Positions 58,353 through 64,000 of a stretch of DNA of 64,000 nucleotides are shown piece after piece (positions within the stretch are counted from its first letter, which is position 1; each line of letters begins with the position of its first letter). The stretch is taken from the NCBI RefSeq assembly GCF_001279585.1, contig NZ_LGEC01000002.1:11576-75575 (forward strand). Reading direction: 5' to 3'. Source of the stretch: Nocardiopsis sp. NRRL B-16309 (lineage in GTDB: Bacteria > Actinomycetota > Actinomycetes > Streptosporangiales > Streptosporangiaceae). The notes below the pieces were generated by a model that ran no database searches, was not told the DNA's origin, and saw only the letters and a program-made list of their open reading frames with translations. The position numbers and the translations under genes were made by a program.

Positions 58353-59603
58353 ATGAGGCTCCTGACACCATCGCGCACCCGCCTGGCGTGCGCCGCCGCC
58401 GGACTGGTCCTCGCCGCGACCGCCTGCGGCTCGGATGCCGAGACCGACCCCGCCGAGCTGGACCGGACCCTGACGATCTGGGCGGACGACGAACGCGCTC
58501 TGGCGCTGATGACCTTCGCCGAGGCCTACTCGCGCACCTCCGACGCGCAGGTGGAGGTGATCGTCGTCGAGCACGAGGAACTGCGAGCCAGCTTCGTGAG
58601 CGCCCACGCCAACGGGCTCGGCCCGGACATCATGGTCGGTCCGCACGACTGGACCGGGGAGCTGGTCGCGTCCGACGCGGTCGCGCCGGTGACCCTGGAC
58701 GCCCAGGCGGCCGAGGCCTTCACCCCGGGTGCCCTGGACGCGGTGACCTACGACGGCGCGGTGTACGGCGTCCCCTACGCCACGGAGAACCTGGCGCTGA
58801 TCCGCAACACCGACCTGGCCCCGTCCGCGCCGGAGACCGTGGAGGAGCTGGTGGAGACCGGTTCGGACCTGGTCGGCGAGGGCCGGGCCTCGCGGGTGCT
58901 GGGCCTCCAGGTGGGCGAGGAGGGCGACGCCTACCACGTGCACCCGCTGTTCACCTCCGCCGGCGGCTACCTCTTCGGGGAGGACGGCGCGGGCGACCCC
59001 GACCCCACTGACCTCGGGGTGGCGGCGCCGGAGTCGGTGGCCGCCTTCGAGCGGCTCGCCGAGCTGGGCGAGGCCGGTTCGGGGGTCCTGACCCGGGACA
59101 CGACCGCGGAGAGCGCCACGGAGCTGTTCACCGGAGGCGAGGCGCCCTTCTTCGTCACCGGCCCGTGGAGCCTGTCCGCGATCAAGGAGGCCGGGGTGCC
59201 CTACGAGATCAGCCCCGTGCCACCGTTCGCGGACGGGGATCCGGCACGCCCGCTGGTCGGCGTGCAGACCTTCTTCGTCGCGGCGGGCGCCGCCGATCCG
59301 GACCTGGCGCGCACGTTCGCGGCCGACTTCGTCGCCGATCCGGAGTTCTCCGTGATCCTGTACGAGGCCGATCCCAGGGTGCCCGCGCTCGTGGACGCGT
59401 TGGAGACGGTGTCCGAGCGGGATCCGGACCTGCAAGCCTTTCAGAATGCCGGTGCAAACGGCCTACCGATGCCCGCGATCCCGGAGATGGACGCGGTGTG
59501 GGGCCCGTTCGGCCAGGCCAGTGCGGACATCATCGCAGGTGCGGATCCCGTGCGGGAGCTCGCCGAGGCCGAGGAGCTGATCCTCGCGAGCCTCGCGGAG
59601 TGA
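58353..59603 (+). CDS. Sugar ABC transporter substrate-binding lipoprotein (copy 1)
   Basis: 416 residues. Lipoprotein signal with lipobox LAATAC (lipidated Cys near residue 22). Family 1 solute-binding protein: DRTLTIWADDERALALMTFAEAYSRTS, GPDIMVGPHDWTGELV, YGVPYATENLALIRN, PLFTSAGGYLFGE, FFVTGPWSLSAIKEAGVPYEISPVP. Similar to maltodextrin-binding MalE. ATG 58353 has GGAGG 5 bases upstream. Closely resembles the next gene over the whole length, so the two are tandem duplicates that have diverged. Confidence 0.9.
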   Translation: MRLLTPSRTRLACAAAGLVLAATACGSDAETDPAELDRTLTIWADDERALALMTFAEAYSRTSDAQVEVIVVEHEELRASFVSAHANGLGPDIMVGPHDWTGELVASDAVAPVTLDAQAAEAFTPGALDAVTYDGAVYGVPYATENLALIRNTDLAPSAPETVEELVETGSDLVGEGRASRVLGLQVGEEGDAYHVHPLFTSAGGYLFGEDGAGDPDPTDLGVAAPESVAAFERLAELGEAGSGVLTRDTTAESATELFTGGEAPFFVTGPWSLSAIKEAGVPYEISPVPPFADGDPARPLVGVQTFFVAAGAADPDLARTFAADFVADPEFSVILYEADPRVPALVDALETVSERDPDLQAFQNAGANGLPMPAIPEMDAVWGPFGQASADIIAGADPVRELAEAEELILASLAE

Positions 59604-59725
59604 GCCGGACCTGTGACGCGCACCCGATTCGATCACGTCTTGTCACGCAATGACCACGTTCGGCCCACCATCACGCATCTGTTTCCTGGGTGTTTCCACA
59701 TCTTTATCCCGGGAGTCTGCAAAGA

Positions 59726-59742
59726 CTTTCAATGATTGCAAG
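59726..59742. promoter_or_regulatory. Palindromic operator upstream of the second binding-protein gene
   Basis: CTTTCAATGATTGCAAG: 7-base arms with one mismatch around TGA, in a distinctly AT-rich stretch (59640-59770) that should hold the promoter. Half site TTGCAAG resembles the sites between the LacI-type gene and the alpha-glucosidase gene, so the same regulator may act here. Confidence 0.6.
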
Positions 59743-59845
59743 TTATTGCTAACGTCACATCACATCGCATGCTCGAGACGGACCCGGGGCCACCGGCCAG
59801 CCGCATGCGCACCTCTCCACACCGGCCTCCCGGAAGGAAGACACC

Positions 59846-61093
59846 ATGAGACTCCGCAGCGCACCGGCGATCACGGGGATCGCCGCCATCGCCCTGATGG
59901 CGACCGCCTGCACCGGCGGCGGCGACAGTGACAGCGAGGGCGGGTCGGCCGAGGGCGGCCTGACCATCTGGACCGACGCCGAGCGCGCCGACGCCGTCGA
60001 GGCCGCCGCCGACGAGTTCGCCGAGGCCAACGGCATCGACGTCAGCGTCGACACCGTCGCCTTCGAGGACATGCAGGGCGACGTGCTCAACGCCCACCAG
60101 GCAGGCAACGCCCCCGACGTCTTCATCGGCGCGCACGACTGGACGGGCAACCTGGTCCGCAACGGCGCCGTGCAGCCCATCGAGCTCCCCCAGGACCGGG
60201 CCGCCCTCCTCGACGAGACCTCCCTGCAGGCCATGTCCTTCGACGGGCAGCTCTTCGGTGTTCCGTACTCGCAGGAGAACCTCTTCCTGATGCGCAACGC
60301 CGAGCTGGCCCCGGACGCCCCCGAGACCTTCGAGGAGCTGGTCGAGACCGGGACCGAGCTCAAGGACGGCGGCGACGTCGAAGAGGTCCTGTCCATGGCG
60401 GTCACCCAGGAGGGCGACCCCTACCGGATGAACCTGCTGTTCACCTCCGGCGGCGGCTACCTCTTCGGCCAGGACGACACCGGCACGTGGGACCCCGCCG
60501 ACCTGGGCGTGGGCACCGACGAGTCCGTCGAGGCGATGGAGCGGATCGCGGAGTACGGCGAGGAGGGCGAGGGCGTCCTGCGCCGCTCGATCGGCCTGGA
60601 GAACGACGCGGCCCTGTTCTACGACGGCGACACCGCATTCTTCGTCGCCGGCCCGTGGAACCTGGCCGACGCCCAGGAGGCCGGTATCGACTACGAGATC
60701 AGCCCCTTCCCCGGCTTCGAGGACGGCGACCCCGCCAGCCCCTACATCGGGTACCAGTCGTTCTTCGTGACCGAGGGCAGCGCGAACTCCGCCCTGGCCG
60801 AGGAGTTCGTGACCAACTACGTCACCGACACCGACTTCATCCTCAGCCTGTACGAGATCGACCCCCGCACGCCCGTCCAGACCGAGGCCCTGGAGAGCGT
60901 CTCGGCCGAGAACCCCGACATCGCCGCGATCGCCGAGGCCGGCGCCGACGGCATCCCGATGCCCTCCATCCCGGAGATGGGCGAGACCTGGCAGCCGCTG
61001 GGCGTCGCCCAGGCCGACATCATCGGCGGAGCGGACCCCCGTGAGGCCATGGAGGCCGCCGCCGCGACCATCTCCGAGCAGATCGGCGAGTAG
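59846..61093 (+). CDS. malE: Sugar (maltose-type) ABC transporter substrate-binding lipoprotein (copy 2)
   Basis: 415 residues. Lipobox LMATAC with Cys near residue 22, followed by an acidic Gly/Ser linker. MalE-like core: GLTIWTDAERADAVEAAADEFAEANGI, APDVFIGAHDWTGNLV, FGVPYSQENLFLMRN, LLFTSGGGYLFGQDDTGTWD, FVAGPWNLADAQEAGIDYEISPFP. Located 2 bases before malF, with its own operator, so it is the likely main partner of this permease; the upstream copy may bind a different oligosaccharide. Confidence 0.92.
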   Translation: MRLRSAPAITGIAAIALMATACTGGGDSDSEGGSAEGGLTIWTDAERADAVEAAADEFAEANGIDVSVDTVAFEDMQGDVLNAHQAGNAPDVFIGAHDWTGNLVRNGAVQPIELPQDRAALLDETSLQAMSFDGQLFGVPYSQENLFLMRNAELAPDAPETFEELVETGTELKDGGDVEEVLSMAVTQEGDPYRMNLLFTSGGGYLFGQDDTGTWDPADLGVGTDESVEAMERIAEYGEEGEGVLRRSIGLENDAALFYDGDTAFFVAGPWNLADAQEAGIDYEISPFPGFEDGDPASPYIGYQSFFVTEGSANSALAEEFVTNYVTDTDFILSLYEIDPRTPVQTEALESVSAENPDIAAIAEAGADGIPMPSIPEMGETWQPLGVAQADIIGGADPREAMEAAAATISEQIGE

Positions 61094-61095
61094 GC

Positions 61096-62748
61096 GTGGC
61101 GGCTTCCGACAACGCGGGCGCCCCGGAGGGGGCGCCCGCCCACCCGTCACCCACCACCCACTCCTCACCCGCCCCGCGCCGTCCCTCCCGTTCCCCGCTC
61201 CCCGGCGGGCGCTTCGCGCGCGAGGGATCACGGGTGGGACAGGTCGTCAAGATCGGCCTCCTGGGCCTGTTCACGGCCCTGGGCGTGTGGGCAGTCCTCC
61301 CGCTCTACATCGGCGAGAACTGGCTCGGCATCGGGCTGGTCGTCGCCGTGGTGGGCCTGGTCTACTACGTCTACCTGTCCAAGCGCTCCGTGCCCGCCAA
61401 GTACCTCGTGCCCGGTGTGCTGTTCCTGATGGTCTTCCAGATCTTCCCGGTGCTCTACACGATGAGCACGTCGGTGACCAACATGAGCGACGGTCACCGG
61501 GGGAGCAAGGAGCAGGCGGTCTCCGCCGTGGAGTCCCTGTCCGTGACCCGGACGGCGGACTCCCCGGAGTACGTCCTGACGGTCGCCACGGTCGGCGACC
61601 CGGAGACCGGTGAGCTGGTCTTCCTCCTCACCGACGCCGAGGGCGACGCGCGCGTGGGCGACGCGGACGGGCTCAGCGACCTCGGCGGCGCCACCGTCGA
61701 GGACTCGGGGAAGGTGACCGACGCGTTCGGCTACACCATCCTCACCCCGGCCGAGGTCAACGAGCGCAGCGGCGAGCTGGAGGAGTTCGCGGTGCCGACG
61801 GGCAGCGGGGCGGGCATCCGCTCCAGCGGCCTGTCCACCGCCTACGAGGGCCGTGCCCTGCGGGTCTACGACGAGTCCTGCGACTGCGTCACCGACGCCG
61901 AGACCGGCGACGTGTACACCGCCGACGACGAGCGCGGCGCGTTCTACAACGACGAGGGCCAGCGCCTCCCCCAGGGGTGGCAGGTCAACGTGGGCGCCGA
62001 CAACTTCGCGCGCTTCCTGTTCGACCCGTCGTTCGCGTCGTCGTTCTTCAGCATCCTGCTGTGGAACATCGTCTTCGCCGTGGCGGTGACGGGGCTGGTG
62101 TTCGTGGTGGGACTGGCCGTCGCCCTGACGCTGCACGTGCCGAAGATGCGCGGCAAGGTGTTCTACCGGGTCCTGGTGGTCCTGCCGTACGCGATGAGCT
62201 CCCTGGCGATGTACCTGCTCTGGCGGGACATGTTCAACACCGACTTCGGTGTGATCAACCAGGTGCTCGGGTTGCGGATCGACTGGTTCGGCTCGGTGTG
62301 GGGCGCGCGGGTCGCCGTCGTCCTCGCCAACGTCTGGCTGGGGTACCCGTACATGTTCCTCGTGGCCACGGGGGCGCTGCAGGCGATCCCGCGCGAGCTC
62401 GGGCAGGCCGCCCAGATCGACGGCGCCAACCCGTGGCAGGCGTTCCGGCACGTCACGCTGCCGCTGCTGATGGTGGCGATGACGCCGATCCTGGTCGCCA
62501 CGTTCGCCTTCAACTTCAACAACTTCAACGCGGTGTGGCTGCTGACCAGGGGCGGACCGCTGTTCTCCGACAACTCCACGGCCGGTGCCACCGACCTGCT
62601 GATCACCTACACCTACCGGCTGGCGTTCAACGAGGCCACCGCGCAGTACGGCTACGCCGCGGCGCTGTCGGTGATGATCTTCCTGATCGTCTCGGTGATC
62701 TCGGTGACCAGCCTGTGGCGGAGCAAGGCACTCAAGGAGGTGGGGTGA
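61096..62748 (+). CDS. malF: Maltose-type ABC transporter permease MalF
   Basis: 550 residues. GTG start 2 bases after the malE stop. The first 45 residues are Pro/Ser-rich and cytoplasmic. Hydrophobic segments near the N-terminus are followed by a large extracellular loop (about residues 125-305), similar in position to the P2 loop of E. coli MalF that caps MalE. The C-terminal half is a standard binding-protein-dependent permease with the EAA loop (PRELGQAAQIDGANPWQAFRHVTLPLL). The overlap with malG (TGATG) shows coupling. Confidence 0.93.
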   Translation: MAASDNAGAPEGAPAHPSPTTHSSPAPRRPSRSPLPGGRFAREGSRVGQVVKIGLLGLFTALGVWAVLPLYIGENWLGIGLVVAVVGLVYYVYLSKRSVPAKYLVPGVLFLMVFQIFPVLYTMSTSVTNMSDGHRGSKEQAVSAVESLSVTRTADSPEYVLTVATVGDPETGELVFLLTDAEGDARVGDADGLSDLGGATVEDSGKVTDAFGYTILTPAEVNERSGELEEFAVPTGSGAGIRSSGLSTAYEGRALRVYDESCDCVTDAETGDVYTADDERGAFYNDEGQRLPQGWQVNVGADNFARFLFDPSFASSFFSILLWNIVFAVAVTGLVFVVGLAVALTLHVPKMRGKVFYRVLVVLPYAMSSLAMYLLWRDMFNTDFGVINQVLGLRIDWFGSVWGARVAVVLANVWLGYPYMFLVATGALQAIPRELGQAAQIDGANPWQAFRHVTLPLLMVAMTPILVATFAFNFNNFNAVWLLTRGGPLFSDNSTAGATDLLITYTYRLAFNEATAQYGYAAALSVMIFLIVSVISVTSLWRSKALKEVG

Positions 62749-63653
62749 TGTCGGTGGACACCGTACGGACGGGCCCGGCCCGCCACCGGCGCGGCACGGG
62801 CACCCGGTTGAGCCTGTGGGCGACCCGCCTGGGCTGGCGCCACGTGGTCATGTGGGTGGTCGCGGCCTTCGCGCTCTTCCCCGTGATGTTCGTGGTCTCG
62901 GCCGCGCTCAACCCGCTCGGCACGCTGAGCAGCTCGCAGCTGTGGCCCACGGGTGCCAGCCTGGACAACGCCCGGGACCTGTTCTCGAACACTCCGTTCA
63001 CGACGTGGTACGCCAACTCGCTGTTCTTCGCGCTCACGAACGCGGCGGTGACGGTGCTGCTGTCCGCGCTGGCCGCCTACGCGTTCAGCCGGATGCGGTT
63101 CAAGGGTCGCAAGGTGGGGCTGATCGGGCTGCTGGTCATCCAGATGTTCCCGCAGTTCCTGGCGATCGTCGCGATCTACCTGATGTTCTCCTCCATCGGC
63201 GAGTACTACCCGGCGATCGGCTTCGACACGCGCTGGGGCCTGCTGCTGGTGTACCTGGGCGGCGCGCTCAGCATCAACACGTGGTTGATGAAGGGCTTCT
63301 TCGACACCGTGCCCAAGGAACTGGACGAGTCGGCGCAGATGGACGGGGCCACACACGCCCAGGTCTTCTTCCGGATCATGCTGCCGCTGGTCACCCCGGT
63401 CCTGGCGATCGTGGGCCTGCTGGTGTTCATCTCGACCATCAACGAGTTCCTGCTGGCGAGCGTGTTCCTGCGCGACACTGAGGCCAAGACGCTGGGGCTG
63501 GGCCTCTACCAGGTGGTCGCCTCGTCCCGCAACGCCAACTTCGGGATGTTCTCGGTCGGCGCGATCCTGCTGTCCCTGCCCACGCTGATCGTGTTCTGGT
63601 TCCTCCAGCGCTTCATCACCGAGGGCCTGACCTCCGGAGCCGTCAAGGGCTGA
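62748..63653 (+). CDS. malG: Maltose-type ABC transporter permease MalG
   Basis: 301 residues, six predicted membrane segments. The EAA loop reads PKELDESAQMDGATHAQVFFRIMLPL. C-terminal FLQRFITEGLTSGAVKG is typical of MalG. ATG overlaps the malF stop. No ATPase gene follows; in actinobacteria a common MsiK-type ATPase usually energises such sugar importers, so it should be encoded elsewhere. Confidence 0.94.
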   Translation: MSVDTVRTGPARHRRGTGTRLSLWATRLGWRHVVMWVVAAFALFPVMFVVSAALNPLGTLSSSQLWPTGASLDNARDLFSNTPFTTWYANSLFFALTNAAVTVLLSALAAYAFSRMRFKGRKVGLIGLLVIQMFPQFLAIVAIYLMFSSIGEYYPAIGFDTRWGLLLVYLGGALSINTWLMKGFFDTVPKELDESAQMDGATHAQVFFRIMLPLVTPVLAIVGLLVFISTINEFLLASVFLRDTEAKTLGLGLYQVVASSRNANFGMFSVGAILLSLPTLIVFWFLQRFITEGLTSGAVKG

Positions 63654-63669
63654 CTCCGCCCACCGCACA

Positions 63670-63707
63670 CACCAGAGGCCGTGCCCCGAAGGGCACGGCC
63701 TCTGGTG
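63670..63707 (+). terminator. Terminator of the malEFG operon
   Basis: 17-bp stem (63670-63686 with 63691-63707), 4-base loop CGAA, 17 bases past the malG stop codon. Confidence 0.88.
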
Positions 63708-63712
63708 GTACG

Positions 63713-64000
63713 CGACGACGAAGGACCCGGCGCCAAGCGACCCGAACCCCCGGGGTGAAGCGTCCCCGGCCGTGCCGCAGGGGTTTGATGGTGAGCGGTC
63801 CATCTCACCGCAACCACAGGGGGGGGTTGGTCGGGCCGAAGCGAGGAACGAGCGGAGGCCCAAAGAGAGCACGGGCGAGGGGCGCGCCGGCGCCTGCAGG
63901 CGGAGTCTCTGCCGCCAGCGAGCTTGCGAGCCAGGCAGTAGCGACGACGAAGGACCCGGCGTGAAGCGCCCCCGAACCTCCGGGCCAAAGCGAGGAACGA
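63713..64000. repeat. Dispersed intergenic repeats at the right end
   Basis: GCGACGACGAAGGACCCGGCG occurs near 63713 and again near 63944. GCGAGGAACGAGCGGAGGCCC near 63842 matches the copy near era (39341-39362), and GCGAGGAACGA recurs at the very end (from 63990). Blocks of about 20 bases alternate with variable spacers, and some form hairpins. No gene in this stretch. Confidence 0.65.

Noticed and set aside
55291..58371. 1026-codon minus-strand frame spanning the alpha-glucosidase gene into the LacI-type gene
   Set aside because: Only its last 289 codons are the real LacI protein; the rest is antisense to the GH13 gene and has no conserved sequence.
59430..59460. Maltose-type operator half sites (CTGCAAG, GTGCAAAC)
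   Set aside because: They lie inside the coding sequence of the first binding protein, without palindromic pairing or a nearby promoter.

Overview
The window is chromosomal DNA of a high-GC actinobacterium. Gene content and order fit the Streptosporangiales, most likely Nocardiopsis or a close relative. The evidence is strong GC bias at third codon positions, frequent GTG and TTG starts, GC-rich intrinsic terminators, and a housekeeping block ordered as in Streptomyces and relatives. The genus is an inference. I saw no tRNA, rRNA, CRISPR array, prophage or insertion sequence.

Layout. 1-13.6 kb: the N-terminal part of a membrane metalloprotease with a small membrane partner, glycyl-tRNA synthetase, a large teichoic-acid-type glycerophosphotransferase, a Zur-controlled zinc importer (znuC-znuB-zur), two SGNH hydrolases, uppS and recO. 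13.8-19.7 kb: a secreted CAP-domain protein, a non-coding island with five copies of a hairpin-linked repeat, a TerD-domain protein, and leuA behind a leucine-rich leader peptide. 19.9-29.4 kb and 35.4-39.1 kb: a purine/ureide catabolism region made of urate oxidase, HIU hydrolase, OHCU decarboxylase, a purine permease, allantoinase, glyoxylate carboligase, hydroxypyruvate isomerase, tartronate semialdehyde reductase, a CitE-like DUF6986 protein and an IclR regulator. Together they take urate to allantoin to glyoxylate to glycerate; allantoicase is not in the window. Palindromes of the form YTCnG-N5-YGGAA occur in both divergent promoter regions and suggest one IclR (AllR-like) regulon. Between the two halves lie an old yellow enzyme, an AfsR/SARP regulator, a secreted M14 carboxypeptidase and a relBE-type toxin-antitoxin module next to a broken vapB-like gene.

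39.4-54.8 kb: conserved core genes era, a cytidine-deaminase-like gene, corC, ybeY, phoH, a HIT protein, an ECF-type sigma factor with a membrane partner, rsmE, dnaJ, hrcA (with a CIRCE operator), DUF3097, two DUF4870 proteins with low-complexity tails, and hemW. phoH carries a 360-residue intein with the features of a class 3 intein and an intact-looking LAGLIDADG endonuclease. 55-63.7 kb: an alpha-glucoside utilisation locus with a LacI regulator frameshifted by an exact 14-bp duplication, a GH13 alpha-glucosidase, two tandem paralogous solute-binding lipoproteins, malF and malG. No ATPase is present; in this group a shared MsiK-type ATPase usually serves such transporters. The right end holds dispersed intergenic repeats.

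Most notable: the repeat/hairpin array at 14.77-15.24 kb, the PhoH intein, the leuA leader peptide, the relBE leader palindrome that contains the antitoxin ribosome binding site, and the frameshifted maltose-type regulator.
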